Assembly (NCBI GenBank): GCA_017656255.1
Contig: JACDOE010000014.1
Span: forward strand, 1 to 51,346
Reading direction: 5' to 3'
Length of the DNA: 51,346 nt
Source of the DNA: Bacillaceae bacterium
Lineage (GTDB): Bacteria; Bacillota; Bacilli; JACDOE01
The translations under genes were made by a program, and so were the position numbers. The notes under the pieces are model-generated. The model saw only the letters and a list, made by a program, of their open reading frames with translations, was not told where the DNA came from and did not search any database. This document shows, piece by piece, positions 1 through 10,555 of the stretch (positions are counted from its first letter, which is position 1; each line of letters starts with the position of its first letter).

Positions 1-77
1 TGTCGCTTTTAAGAAGCCGAAGCGCGATACGCAGATCTGGTTTTCAGGGAATGACCAAGAACCAAATACCCTGTTGA

Positions 78-152
78 TCCGCAGTAGCTCAATGGTGGAG
101 CAACCGGCTGTTAACCGGTAGGTTGCAGGTTCGAGTCCTGCCTGCGGAGCCA
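78..152 (+). tRNA. tRNA-Asn (GTT)
   Basis: The acceptor arm TCCGCAG pairs with CTGCGGA, and the anticodon stem ACCGG/CCGGT encloses a loop with anticodon GTT. A TTCGAGTCC T-loop and an encoded CCA end are present. It is the first of five tRNA genes in the same direction. The 77 bases upstream show no gene that I can recognise. Confidence 0.97.
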
Positions 153-155
153 TGT

Positions 156-232
156 GGCCCGTTGGTGAAGTGGTTTAACACACCAGCCTTTCACGCTGGC
201 ATGCAGGGGTTCGAATCCCCTACGGGTCACCA
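156..232 (+). tRNA. tRNA-Glu (TTC)
   Basis: Acceptor GGCCCGT pairs with ACGGGTC with one G-T pair. The anticodon stem CCAGC/GCTGG carries a loop with TTC, and CCA is encoded. Only three bases separate it from tRNA-Asn, so the two are certainly cotranscribed. Confidence 0.97.
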
Positions 233-240
233 TCTTTCTA

Positions 241-340
241 GAAATGAGAAATGGGAAGTGAGAAGTGGGACAGATGAAAGAAATCGACAGAGTCGATTTC
301 AACGACTAATCTCACATCACACCTCACACCTCTCACATCC
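241..340 (+). repeat. tRNA-spacer hairpin repeat, copy 1
   Basis: A purine-rich left half (repeats of the type GAAATGAGAAATGGGAAGTG) faces a pyrimidine-rich right half (TCTCACATCACACCTC). The exact core hairpin GAAATCGAC-AGA-GTCGATTTC sits at 280-300. The whole spacer can fold into one long imperfect hairpin. A second, diverged copy occupies the next tRNA spacer at 431-531. No coding potential is apparent. Confidence 0.8.
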
Positions 341-345
341 AGTAT

Positions 346-421
346 GGACGGTTAGCTCAGCTGGGAGAGCACCTGCCTTACAAGCAGGGGGTCGGCGGTT
401 CGATCCCGTCACCGTCCACCA
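346..421 (+). tRNA. tRNA-Val (TAC)
   Basis: Acceptor GGACGGT pairs with ACCGTCC. The anticodon stem CCTGC/GCAGG holds TAC, and CCA is encoded. It lies between the two hairpin repeats of the tRNA cluster. Confidence 0.97.
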
Positions 422-430
422 TATTTTAGA

Positions 431-531
431 TATGAGAAATGAGACGTGAGAAATGGGAAAAGATGAATGAAATCGACGCAGTCGATTTCAAACAGAAAAT
501 CTCACCTCCCACATCCAACCTCTCACTTCTA
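431..531 (+). repeat. tRNA-spacer hairpin repeat, copy 2
   Basis: This spacer resembles the one at 241-340: a purine-rich left arm, the same exact core stem GAAATCGAC/GTCGATTTC at 469-489 with loop GCA instead of AGA, and a pyrimidine-rich right arm. The stem is conserved while the loop differs, which suggests that the fold matters or that the element was duplicated as a unit. Confidence 0.8.
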
Positions 532-539
532 ACTAACAC

Positions 540-616
540 GGAGCTGTGGTGAAGCTGGAGTTCACGCCGGTCTGTCACACCGGAGGTCGCGGGTTCGAGT
601 CCCGTCAGCTCCGCCA
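540..616 (+). tRNA. tRNA-Asp (GTC)
   Basis: Acceptor GGAGCTG pairs with CAGCTCC. The anticodon stem CCGGT/ACCGG encloses GTC, and CCA is encoded. Confidence 0.97.
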
Positions 617-644
617 TTTTTATAATTTCAAAATTAACTAATGT

Positions 645-720
645 GGTTCGGTAGCTCAGGTGGTAGAGCAGAGGACTGAAAATCCTCGTGTCGGCGGTTC
701 GAATCCGTCCCGAACCACCA
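645..720 (+). tRNA. tRNA-Phe (GAA)
   Basis: Acceptor GGTTCGG pairs with CCGAACC. The anticodon stem GAGGA/TCCTC encloses GAA, and CCA is encoded. It is the last tRNA of the cluster and is followed by a strong terminator. Confidence 0.97.
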
Positions 721-755
721 TTTTTTTGTTTGAATTCAACTTAGCCGATTCACAT

Positions 756-791
756 AAAAAAAGAGGTGCACATAATTTGCACCTCTTTTTT
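756..791. terminator. Bidirectional terminator between the tRNA cluster and the DJ-1/PfpI gene
   Basis: A perfect stem AGAGGTGCA/TGCACCTCT has a 7-base loop and is flanked by A and T runs on both sides. It can end both the tRNA transcript and the convergent gene at 802-1353. Confidence 0.9.
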
Positions 792-801
792 GCGTGTAAA
801 T

Positions 802-1353
802 TTAAAGTTGTTTCAAGAATTCCCTCATAAAACCGGGAAGATCCGGCCATGCATGTCCGGAGACGAGATTGTCATGAACATGGAGTGTTTCTGTTATATA
901 GGTACCTCCGCAGGCTTCCACGTCCGGACGGCAAGCTTGATAAGCCGTCATTTCTCTTCCTTCCAGATGTTCACGTGCCAGGGCAGAAAGAACTTGAATG
1001 CCGTGACAGATTGAACCAATCGGTTTTCCTGTCTCAAAAAAGTGTTCTACAATAGGCTTTAATTGTGAATGCAAACGAATGTATTCAGGAGCACGTCCCC
1101 CGGGTATAATCAGTCCGTCAAATTCTTCCGGATTGACTTCGGCAAAAGAGACATGGGATTCCAGACGATAAGCGGGTTTTTCGGTGTAAGTTTCGGCATG
1201 ATCTTCAAAATCGTGGCACACGGTATACAGTTTTTTGGGTGTTGGAGAAGCAATCACTGCCTGGTATCCTTCCTCCAGACAACGGTAATACGGGTAGAAA
1301 ACTTCAAGCGCTTCAACAGCATCACCAGTCACAATCAACACTTTTTTGGACAT
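802..1353 (-). CDS. DJ-1/PfpI family protein
   Basis: This 183-residue protein is a complete DJ-1/PfpI (class I glutamine amidotransferase-like) domain. It starts with MSKKVLIVTGDAVEALE and has the nucleophile elbow SICHG with Cys116. The segment IIPGGRAPEYIR at about 82-93 is typical of the superfamily. Members include intracellular proteases, glyoxalases/deglycases and chaperones; which activity applies here cannot be decided. The start has a GGGAGG ribosome site. The gene stands alone, convergent with the tRNA cluster and divergent from the yvcD block. Confidence 0.9.
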   Translation of the reverse strand: MSKKVLIVTGDAVEALEVFYPYYRCLEEGYQAVIASPTPKKLYTVCHDFEDHAETYTEKPAYRLESHVSFAEVNPEEFDGLIIPGGRAPEYIRLHSQLKPIVEHFFETGKPIGSICHGIQVLSALAREHLEGREMTAYQACRPDVEACGGTYITETLHVHDNLVSGHAWPDLPGFMREFLKQL

Positions 1354-1580
1354 AGCCCAGCCTCCCTTTTTTAATTTCCCAGGATAAATATTATTAAGAG
1401 TGTTTTTGAATTATGCGTATGATAAAAGGGGTTGCCGCTACAAATCAAACTTTTTTAAACGACTTGCAGGAAATATGTAAGTTTGATTAATATGTGAAGT
1501 GATGATATTGTAACAACTGAACAAGAAAAATATTGATTTATAATGCTGGAGAATGGTCAAAAATTGAAGATCCCCTTTTT

Positions 1581-1609
1581 GGGACAGAGATACTTATGTA
1601 TGATATACT
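1581..1609 (+). promoter_or_regulatory. Likely sigma-A promoter of the yvcD gene
   Basis: GGGACA and TATACT are separated by 17 bases, about 50 bases upstream of the chosen start at 1659. A second TATAAT at 1539-1544 has only a weak -35 match. The 300 bases between 1354 and 1658 hold nothing else that I recognise. Confidence 0.5.
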
Positions 1610-1658
1610 TAAAAAAACATAATGAGACAGACATTTTAAAGAGAAAATGGAGGATCAT

Positions 1659-4429
<2,771 letters not shown>

Positions 4430-4540
4430 AAAACAATTGTTACACGGTTTTAACGTGTTTGTAACATGTTTGAAATATTTATGGGGTACATTAAAGATAG
4501 TTAATGACCCCCTTTTTTAAAATATAAATCCCTTGATTCG

Positions 4541-4564
4541 GAGGCCGTCAGGCCTCTTTTTTTT
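4541..4564 (+). terminator. Intrinsic terminator after trxB
   Basis: The stem GAGGCC-GTCA-GGCCTC is followed by eight T. It separates trxB from the yvcI-rapZ-yvcK-whiA operon. Confidence 0.92.
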
Positions 4565-4596
4565 GTATGGTGACAACCCCCTTTTCAGATGTTTAG

Positions 4597-4625
4597 TTGT
4601 TGCCCGTTTGAATTGGTGGTATCCT
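4597..4625 (+). promoter_or_regulatory. Likely sigma-A promoter of the yvcI-rapZ-yvcK-whiA operon
   Basis: TTGTTG and TATCCT are separated by 17 bases. The position, between the trxB terminator and the yvcI start, supports the call more than the sequence match does. Confidence 0.5.
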
Positions 4626-4645
4626 AAAGAATAGAGGTGACAGGG

Positions 4646-5134
4646 ATGAAACGCGTAACCAACTGCATCCTGAGGGATCAGGATCGCATCCTGATGCTGA
4701 AGAAACCATCCCGTGGATGGTGGGTGGCTCCCGGAGGAAAAATGGAACCGGGAGAGACCATCACGGAATCCATGGTTCGTGAATATCGTGAAGAGACGGG
4801 ACTCTATCTGCTGAACCCTCAACTGAAGGGTGTGTTTACCATCATGGTGGAATCCGGGGGTCAAATCGAGGAAGAATGGATGATGTTCACCTTTTTGGCC
4901 GATTCCTACACCGGTCGATTGTTAAAAGAATCACCGGAAGGGGAACTGGAATGGATACCGGTTGAAGACGTGAAGAAGCTTCCCACGGCAAAAGGGGATC
5001 AATATTTTCTGACGCCGATCGCACAGGGGTCGGACATGCTGGTGGGGCGTTTTCATTATACATCAGATTATGAACTGCTCTCTGTTCAGATGGACAGGGC
5101 GCTGGACGGGCCGAAGATGGCCCCGGGAGTGTGA
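4646..5134 (+). CDS. yvcI: Nudix hydrolase, YvcI/MutT-like
   Basis: A 162-residue protein with a complete Nudix box, GX5EX7REUXEEXGU, spanning about residues 29-51 ([14 protein letters not shown], then REYREETGL). The family cleaves nucleoside diphosphates linked to another moiety; the substrate here is unknown, although B. subtilis keeps a Nudix gene at the same place. ATG 4646 is chosen over the GTG at 4637 because AGAGGTGA lies just before it. The stop overlaps the start of rapZ by four bases, implying translational coupling. Confidence 0.93.
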   Translation: MKRVTNCILRDQDRILMLKKPSRGWWVAPGGKMEPGETITESMVREYREETGLYLLNPQLKGVFTIMVESGGQIEEEWMMFTFLADSYTGRLLKESPEGELEWIPVEDVKKLPTAKGDQYFLTPIAQGSDMLVGRFHYTSDYELLSVQMDRALDGPKMAPGV

Positions 5135-6006
5135 ATACAGGCGTGAATCAGATTCAATTGTTGATTATCAGCGGCATGTCGGGTGCGGGGAAAACCGTTG
5201 CTGTACAGAGTCTGGAGGATATGGGCTTTTTTTGTATTGATAACCTGCCTCCGGTTTTGATTCCCAAGTTTGCGGAGATGATTGAGCAATCCGGCGGCCG
5301 TATCGAAAAAGTGGCGCTGGTGATTGACCTGCGTGGCAGGGAGTTTTTTGATCACCTTTCCGACGTGATTGATCGGCTTCGGGAGATCGAAAATATTCGC
5401 TACCAGATTTTGTTTCTGGATGCGGATGATCGGGTGCTGGTTCGTCGATATAAAGAGACGCGTCGCCGTCATCCACTGGCACCGGACGGGATGTTGCTTG
5501 ACGGAATCAAGGCGGAGCGAAAATTGCTTGAACCATTAAAAGCGCGCGCTGATCTGATCGTGGATACCAGTCTGTTAAAGCCGACCCAGCTTAAAGAGAA
5601 AATTGCCGGGTTGTTTTCCAATCTGGAAGGACAATTAAGAGTTAATTTTATGTCATTCGGATTTAAATACGGGATTCCGATTGATGCCGATCTGGTATTG
5701 GATGTAAGATTTTTACCCAATCCCCATTATATTGATAATCTCCGCCCGCTCACCGGAAAAGAGGGGGAAGTGGCGGAGTATGTGTTTAAGTGGCCGGAAA
5801 CTCAGGAATTTATGAAACGGTTGATTGATCTGCTGGAGTTTACGATTCCGCAGTACAAAAAAGAGGGAAAAAGCCAGTTAATTGTCGGGATCGGGTGTAC
5901 AGGAGGCAAACACCGTTCCGTTGCGGTAGCGGAAAAACTGGCAACCCTTTTTAAAAAGGAATATCCGATTCAGGTCAGTCATCGGGATGTGGAGAGGGAC
6001 AGGTAA
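5131..6006 (+). CDS. rapZ: RapZ/YvcJ nucleotide-binding protein
   Basis: A 291-residue P-loop protein of the RapZ (YvcJ) family. The Walker A GMSGAGKT lies near residues 15-22, and the conserved C-terminal [12 protein letters not shown] is intact. In Enterobacteria RapZ controls GlmS mRNA decay; in B. subtilis YvcJ binds and hydrolyses nucleotides and affects competence, so the name reports homology only. Start codon is uncertain: GTG 5131 overlaps the yvcI stop, and GTG 5143 is an alternative. It is followed after 12 bases by yvcK. Confidence 0.95.
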   Translation: MNTGVNQIQLLIISGMSGAGKTVAVQSLEDMGFFCIDNLPPVLIPKFAEMIEQSGGRIEKVALVIDLRGREFFDHLSDVIDRLREIENIRYQILFLDADDRVLVRRYKETRRRHPLAPDGMLLDGIKAERKLLEPLKARADLIVDTSLLKPTQLKEKIAGLFSNLEGQLRVNFMSFGFKYGIPIDADLVLDVRFLPNPHYIDNLRPLTGKEGEVAEYVFKWPETQEFMKRLIDLLEFTIPQYKKEGKSQLIVGIGCTGGKHRSVAVAEKLATLFKKEYPIQVSHRDVERDR

Positions 6007-6018
6007 CGAGGTGTACAC

Positions 6019-6990
6019 ATGAAGTCATATCCAGAGGAGAAACCACAGGTTGTCGTGATCGGGGGAGGAACGGGTTTATCCGTGCTGCTCAGAGGATTGA
6101 AAGAAAAACCGCTGGACATCACGGCCATTGTAACCGTGGCTGATGATGGAGGCAGTTCCGGACGACTGCGTAACGAGATGAAAATGCCTCCTCCCGGTGA
6201 CATACGGAATGTCATCGTGGCGCTGGCCGATACCGAGCCTCTTTTAAGCAGACTGTTACAACATCGGTTTGCCAACGGTGGATTGGCCGGGCACAGCCTG
6301 GGAAACTTAATCATAGCAGCCATGCAGGAGATCACCGGTGATTTTGTTCATGCGGTGAGGGAAATCAGCCGCGTTCTGGCGGTTAGGGGAAAAGTATTTC
6401 CTGCTGCCAATCAGGGCATTGTCCTTCACGCTGAAATGGATGACGGGTCGATTATATCCGGAGAATCCCGAATCCCCCTGGCCGGCAAAAAAATCAGGCG
6501 GGTTTTTCTGGAACCGGAGGATGTCCAGCCGCTCGATGACGCTATTCAATCCATCGAGCAGGCCGATATGATCCTGATCGGGCCGGGAAGCCTGTATACG
6601 AGCATTCTTCCCAATCTGCTGGTACCGGGTATCGTCGATGCGATTCGGAGATCACGGGGTGTTAAAACCTATATCTGCAATGTGATGACCCAGCCCGGGG
6701 AAACCGATGGTTATACGGCTGCCGATCATATTCAGGCGATTATCGACCATGTCGGCAATCACCTGTTTCAGTATGTGATTGTCAATGACAGCCGGATCCC
6801 GGAGCCTGTCCGGAAACAGTATGCGGCGAAAGGAGCGGCGCCGGTTCGATTTGATCGTGAGCGACTGGAGGATATGGGACTCACCATTGTGGCCGATTCC
6901 CTGATCCAGTATGAAACCTACCTGCGCCATGATACACAGCGTCTCAGTGAAATCATTGTAGAATTATTAGATCAATCGGGTAAAAATTGA
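6019..6990 (+). CDS. yvcK: YvcK gluconeogenesis/cell-shape factor
   Basis: A 323-residue member of the CofD/YvcK fold family. The glycine-rich N-terminal motif [13 protein letters not shown], then [12 protein letters not shown] and GDIRN, are characteristic. In B. subtilis YvcK is required on gluconeogenic carbon sources, binds UDP-sugars and localises in a helical pattern; it is a Ser/Thr kinase substrate in related species. Start follows GAGGTG with seven-base spacing. Fixed order rapZ-yvcK-whiA is conserved across Firmicutes. Confidence 0.96.
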   Translation: MKSYPEEKPQVVVIGGGTGLSVLLRGLKEKPLDITAIVTVADDGGSSGRLRNEMKMPPPGDIRNVIVALADTEPLLSRLLQHRFANGGLAGHSLGNLIIAAMQEITGDFVHAVREISRVLAVRGKVFPAANQGIVLHAEMDDGSIISGESRIPLAGKKIRRVFLEPEDVQPLDDAIQSIEQADMILIGPGSLYTSILPNLLVPGIVDAIRRSRGVKTYICNVMTQPGETDGYTAADHIQAIIDHVGNHLFQYVIVNDSRIPEPVRKQYAAKGAAPVRFDRERLEDMGLTIVADSLIQYETYLRHDTQRLSEIIVELLDQSGKN

Positions 6991-7027
6991 ATTAAACAAT
7001 AAAATAAGGATAAGTGAGGTGAATCCC

Positions 7028-7954
7028 ATGTCCTTCGCCTCGCAGACCAAAAAGGAACTGACACAACTGCCGATACGTTCATCATGTTGCGGTCGGGCGG
7101 AATTGTCTGCCCTTGTGCGGATGAACGGATCTGTGAATTTTGGAGGACAAAAATTCGTCATTGATGTACAGACGGAAAATGCAGCGATTGCCAGACGCAT
7201 CTATTTGCTGGTCAAAGAAATCTTTCAGGTGCATGCCGAACTTCTGGTACGCAAAAAGATGCGATTAAAGAAAAACAACGTCTATATTGTCCGGATCACT
7301 CAGAAAGGGAAAGACATTCTCAAAGATCTGGGAATTCTGGTTGACGGCGAGTTCCGCCATGATGTCGGTGATGCTATCATCAAAAAGTCATGTTGTAAAC
7401 GGAGCTACCTGAGAGGGGCTTTTCTCGCCGGGGGTTCCGTCAATCATCCGGAGTCCACCAATTATCACCTGGAAATCTTCACGTCTTACGAGGAGCATTG
7501 CCAGGCACTGGGTGAACTGGCCAATCATTTTGAACTGAATGCCCGCTGTATTGAACGAAAAAAAGGGTATGTCATGTATATTAAAGAAGGGGAAAAGATC
7601 ACCGAGTTTTTAAATATCATCGGGGCTCACCAGGCACTTCTCTTTTTTGAAGATGTGCGGATTGTCAAGGATATGCGGAATTCCGTCAACCGGCTTGTAA
7701 ACTGTGAAACGGCTAATTTGAACAAGACGGTGGATGCCGCGATGAAACAGATCGAGAACATCCGGCTGATTGAGAGGGAAATGGGACTGGATCAACTGCC
7801 GGACCGTTTGCGTGAAGTGGCTGAAATGAGATTGAAGCACCCCGATATGAATCTGAAGGAACTGGGCGAGCTTCTTCCCAGCGGCAGGGTCAGCAAATCC
7901 GGGATTAACCACAGGATGCGAAAAATTCAAGAAATAGCTGAGAAGCTGAAATAA
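7028..7954 (+). CDS. whiA: WhiA DNA-binding protein
   Basis: A 308-residue WhiA homologue. The N-terminal half ([10 protein letters not shown], then [12 protein letters not shown]) is a degenerate LAGLIDADG homing-endonuclease fold, and the C-terminal [20 protein letters not shown] is the helix-turn-helix. In Streptomyces it controls sporulation septation; in B. subtilis it affects division and chromosome segregation. ATG 7028 is chosen because GAGGTGA at 7016-7022 is correctly spaced; the GTG at 7019 lies inside that site. Confidence 0.96.
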   Translation: MSFASQTKKELTQLPIRSSCCGRAELSALVRMNGSVNFGGQKFVIDVQTENAAIARRIYLLVKEIFQVHAELLVRKKMRLKKNNVYIVRITQKGKDILKDLGILVDGEFRHDVGDAIIKKSCCKRSYLRGAFLAGGSVNHPESTNYHLEIFTSYEEHCQALGELANHFELNARCIERKKGYVMYIKEGEKITEFLNIIGAHQALLFFEDVRIVKDMRNSVNRLVNCETANLNKTVDAAMKQIENIRLIEREMGLDQLPDRLREVAEMRLKHPDMNLKELGELLPSGRVSKSGINHRMRKIQEIAEKLK

Positions 7955-7960
7955 AAAAAG

Positions 7961-7988
7961 TTGGACTCTCCCGGAATCATGGTATAAT
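7961..7988 (+). promoter_or_regulatory. Sigma-A promoter of crh
   Basis: TTGGAC and a perfect TATAAT are separated by 16 bases, beginning six bases after the whiA stop codon. This gives crh its own transcript in addition to any readthrough. Confidence 0.75.
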
Positions 7989-8025
7989 GTTAGAAAATGG
8001 ACGGATGCCGATAGGAGGTTCATAG

Positions 8026-8292
8026 ATGGTCGAAGAAAAAGTAACCGTAAAACTCAAGACAGGTCTTCAAGCTCGTCCCGCAGCACAATTTGTACAAGAG
8101 GCCAATCGTTTTTCTTCTCAGATTTATCTGCAGAAAGACGAGAAGAAAGTGGACGCCAAGAGCATCATGGGTGTGATGAGCCTGGCCGTAGCCAGCGGCA
8201 CGGAAGTGACCATTGTTGCAGACGGTCCGGACGAGGAGAAAGCGGTGGAAAGCCTTTCTGCTCTGATCAGCCGTGAAGATGACGGCCGTTAA
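8026..8292 (+). CDS. crh: Crh, catabolite repression HPr-like protein
   Basis: An 88-residue HPr-fold protein. The motif GLQARPA carries Gln15 where HPr has the PTS-phosphorylated His15, and Ser46 is present in AKSIMGVMSL. This pattern defines Crh: it cannot carry PTS phosphate but can be phosphorylated at Ser46 by HPr kinase and then act as a CcpA corepressor. The start follows AGGAGG. Crh after whiA is the normal Bacillus order. Confidence 0.97.
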   Translation: MVEEKVTVKLKTGLQARPAAQFVQEANRFSSQIYLQKDEKKVDAKSIMGVMSLAVASGTEVTIVADGPDEEKAVESLSALISREDDGR

Positions 8293-8316
8293 GGACATCA
8301 TATGACCTGGAAAACT

Positions 8317-8343
8317 ACCCCCGACCTCGGTTCGGGGGTTTTT
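8317..8343 (+). terminator. Intrinsic terminator after crh
   Basis: The stem ACCCCCGA/TTCGGGGGT is followed by a short T run. It ends the rapZ-crh block. Confidence 0.88.
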
Positions 8344-8376
8344 GTATATCAAGCTTATCATTCAACCTGACACGTG

Positions 8377-8417
8377 TTTTTAGAATTCCATATCATCTCT
8401 TGCCAAAATTCTAAAAA
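8377..8417 (+). other. AT-rich inverted repeat in the crh-activator intergenic region
   Basis: TTTTTAGAATT and AATTCTAAAAA form exact 11-base arms around 19 bases. It is too AT-rich to be a confident terminator and may be an operator or chance. The 294 bases from 8344 to 8637 contain this, the dyad at 8507, a promoter at 8536 and a hairpin at 8564, and no gene. Confidence 0.35.
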
Positions 8418-8506
8418 TTTTATAAACTTTATTGTAAAATTTTATTGAATTTCCAGGTAGCCTTTTTCCTCTGCGGTAGTCATTGCGGATCAATCTAGTA
8501 CACAAA

Positions 8507-8522
8507 ATGTGTATTCACACAT
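8507..8522. promoter_or_regulatory. Candidate operator upstream of the sigma-54 activator gene
   Basis: The perfect dyad ATGTGT-ATTC-ACACAT lies 13 bases upstream of the probable -35 of the activator gene. Its TGTG/CACA half-sites recall Crp/Fnr-type sites, but the spacing is shorter than theirs. The regulator is unknown. Confidence 0.4.
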
Positions 8523-8535
8523 TAACCCCGATGCG

Positions 8536-8562
8536 TTGAGAAGGATTGCGCCATGATACAAT
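8536..8562 (+). promoter_or_regulatory. Possible sigma-A promoter of the activator gene
   Basis: TTGAGA and TACAAT are separated by 15 bases, which is short. It is the best match between the crh terminator and the gene start. Confidence 0.4.
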
Positions 8563-8563
8563 G

Positions 8564-8597
8564 AAGGTAACTCTGTACGGGTTGCCTTTCTTTTTTA
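8564..8597 (+). terminator. Terminator-like hairpin in front of the activator gene
   Basis: AAGGTAAC pairs with GTTGCCTT (one G-T pair) and is followed by TTTCTTTTTT. It lies about 40 bases upstream of the coding start. It would stop transcripts arriving from upstream; a transcript from the promoter at 8536 would start inside its left arm and escape. Confidence 0.45.
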
Positions 8598-8637
8598 TAA
8601 GTATGCAAACGTATATATAAAAGGGGGGATCGTCCGT

Positions 8638-10353
8638 ATGATCACACAGTTGATGAATCAAGCCTGGGACGAAATTTTTGAATCAATCTACAATGGGATT
8701 GTGATCGTAAACCGGGATGGCATCGTGATTAAATGCAATCAGTCGGGAACTGAATTAATCGGTTTGCCGAGGGAAAAAATTCTGGGCAGGCATATAACCG
8801 ATGTGGTGAAAGGAGCGGAACTGCATGAAGTTGCCCGGGACGGTGTGGCAAGGCATAACCAGCAGCTTCGTATTCGGGACCGTATTGTGCTTGCCAATCG
8901 ATCCCCGATTTATAAAGAGGGAAAATTAATCGGAGCGATTTCAGTTTTTCAGGATATCACGGAATTGGAACGCGCCCTGAGCCAGCTGGATGAAAAAGAG
9001 AAAGAAGTGCTACATTTTAAAGAAATCCTGGAGCTTCTATACGATGGGATCTTGCTGGTGGATGAAAACGGGTATGTGCAACTGATCAACCAGACTTATT
9101 GTGACTTCCTCGGGGTTAAAATGGAGGAAGTTATGGGAAAGCACTGTACGGAGGTCGTTGAAAATTCGAGGATGCACATTGTGGCCAAAACCGGTCAACC
9201 GGAAGTGGGGCATGTCCAAAAGGTCGGAGATAAGGAAATTGTGGTCACACGTCTTCCTGTTCGTAAAAATGGTAAAGTTGTCGGGGCGATCGGAAAGGTC
9301 CTGTTCAGTGATATTTATGAATTAAAGACGCTGGCCCAGCGTTTGAACCTTGTAGAAAGCAAGCTCGATTATTATAAAAAAGAATTGAAAAGAGTTCAGG
9401 GAGCCCGCTATACCTTTGAACAAATCATCGGTGAATACGGTCCGATGAAAGAGGCGAAGGAACTGGCGGCAAAAGTGGCGAAGAGCCGTTCCACGGTTCT
9501 GATTCGGGGAGAGAGTGGAACGGGAAAAGAACTCTTTGCCCATGCCATTCATGAAGCCAGCGATCGTTCGGAAGGCCCGTTTGTTCGGTTGAACTGTGCT
9601 GCGATTCCCCCGGATCTGATGGAAGCAGAATTATTCGGATATGAAGAAGGGGCTTTTACCGGTGCTAAAAAAGGGGGGAAGCCGGGTAAGATTGAACTGG
9701 CCCAGGGGGGAACCCTTTTTCTGGATGAAATCGGGGATATGCCGCTCAATATGCAGGCGAAATTGCTGCGCGTCCTGCAGGAAAAAGAAGTAGAACGGGT
9801 CGGGGGGACCCAGTTAAAGCAGGTGGATATCCGGATCATTGCCGCAACCAATCGACCACTGGAGGACATGGTGAAAAAGGGGGAATTCCGGGAGGATCTC
9901 TATTACAGGCTGAATGTGTTTCACGTTCGCATTCCTCCGCTCAGGGAGCGGGGAGAAGATATCCTGACGACTGCCCGTTTTATCCTCGGCCAGTTAAATC
10001 AGGAACTGGAAACCAACGTAACTGAATTTCATCCTGATGTGGAAAAATTGTTCATGGGATATCACTGGCCGGGGAATGTCAGAGAGTTACAAAATGTGAT
10101 TGAACGAGCGATACATATGGCGGAAGGGTCACAGATTGGTCTGGAGCATTTGCCGCCTTATCTGACCGAAATGGCAGAAGAAACCGTCAACTTTTCAACT
10201 TTTTCACTGGACCGGGAAGTGGAAAAAGCGGAGGTCCGGGCCATCAAACGAGCTTTAAAGGCTTCCGGGAACAATCGTTCGGAAGCGGCTGAACTTCTGG
10301 GAATTCATCGAGCCAGTCTGTATCGGAAAATTGAGAAATACGGGATTGAATAA
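8638..10353 (+). CDS. PAS-domain sigma-54-dependent transcriptional activator
   Basis: A 571-residue bacterial enhancer-binding protein. Two PAS domains lie at about 8-110 and 125-230. The AAA+ domain has Walker A GESGTGKE (291-298), the sigma-54 contact loop GAFTGA (338-343) and Walker B FLDEIGD (361-367). A Fis-type helix-turn-helix (SEAAELLGIHRASLYRKIEK) ends the protein. No receiver domain is present, so control is through the PAS sensors rather than phosphorylation. A -24/-12 promoter lies 187 bases downstream in front of 3-hydroxybutyrate dehydrogenase, its evident target. I recall that a sigma-54 activator (HbcR) drives the equivalent gene in B. thuringiensis. The partner rpoN is at 13556. 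Confidence 0.96.
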   Translation: MITQLMNQAWDEIFESIYNGIVIVNRDGIVIKCNQSGTELIGLPREKILGRHITDVVKGAELHEVARDGVARHNQQLRIRDRIVLANRSPIYKEGKLIGAISVFQDITELERALSQLDEKEKEVLHFKEILELLYDGILLVDENGYVQLINQTYCDFLGVKMEEVMGKHCTEVVENSRMHIVAKTGQPEVGHVQKVGDKEIVVTRLPVRKNGKVVGAIGKVLFSDIYELKTLAQRLNLVESKLDYYKKELKRVQGARYTFEQIIGEYGPMKEAKELAAKVAKSRSTVLIRGESGTGKELFAHAIHEASDRSEGPFVRLNCAAIPPDLMEAELFGYEEGAFTGAKKGGKPGKIELAQGGTLFLDEIGDMPLNMQAKLLRVLQEKEVERVGGTQLKQVDIRIIAATNRPLEDMVKKGEFREDLYYRLNVFHVRIPPLRERGEDILTTARFILGQLNQELETNVTEFHPDVEKLFMGYHWPGNVRELQNVIERAIHMAEGSQIGLEHLPPYLTEMAEETVNFSTFSLDREVEKAEVRAIKRALKASGNNRSEAAELLGIHRASLYRKIEKYGIE

Positions 10354-10385
10354 AACGTATATATAGTGTGTCTCAATTACAAGAC

Positions 10386-10405
10386 ATGTCGCAAAAACGC
10401 AACAT
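10386..10405. promoter_or_regulatory. Candidate activator-binding dyad, distal copy
   Basis: The dyad TGTCGC-N6-GCAACA is extended to ATGTCGC/GCAACAT with one mismatch. It repeats at 10457-10480 with the same N6 spacing. The centres are 73 bases apart, close to seven helical turns, so both lie on the same DNA face. It lies roughly 170 bases upstream of the predicted transcription start. Confidence 0.55.
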
Positions 10406-10438
10406 CCATAAAGATCATTAATCCTGTTTAAAACTTTT

Positions 10439-10453
10439 TTTAAACGCTTTCAT
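10439..10453 (-). promoter_or_regulatory. Possible cre (CcpA) site
   Basis: On the minus strand the sequence reads ATGAAAGCGTTTAAA, matching the cre core TGNAARCGNWWW with a mismatch at the conserved C near the end. It lies between the two activator dyads, so CcpA with HPr or Crh could limit the sigma-54 promoter. Confidence 0.35.
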
Positions 10454-10456
10454 TCA

Positions 10457-10484
10457 AACTGTCGCATAATCGCGACAGTTTTTT
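10457..10484 (+). promoter_or_regulatory. Proximal activator-binding dyad and/or terminator of the activator gene
   Basis: Perfect arms AACTGTCGC/GCGACAGTT surround ATAATC and are followed by six T. The T run makes it a good intrinsic terminator for the activator transcript. The core TGTCGC-N6-GCGACA also matches the dyad at 10386, so it may serve as an upstream activator sequence. Both roles are possible. Confidence 0.6.
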
Positions 10485-10539
10485 CTTTGTGACATGGTCA
10501 TAATTTTCTCAACTGTTGTCACCCCACCATTTTTTAAAA

Positions 10540-10555
10540 TGGCACAGTTTTTGCA
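10540..10555 (+). promoter_or_regulatory. Sigma-54 (-24/-12) promoter
   Basis: TGGCAC-N5-TTGCA matches the sigma-54 consensus exactly. The GG at 10541 and the GC at 10553 have the required 12-base offset. Transcription should start near 10567 and cover the dehydrogenase gene. Confidence 0.93.

Noticed and set aside
1-77. Possible end of an rRNA operon before the tRNA cluster
   Set aside because: tRNA clusters often follow rRNA genes in Bacillales, but these 77 bases do not match the 5S or 23S ends that I know.
4439-4465. GTTAC...GTAAC palindrome after trxB as a third copy of the 34-bp element
   Set aside because: Only the outer GTTACA and TGTAAC-like ends agree. The internal bases and spacing differ from the two true copies.
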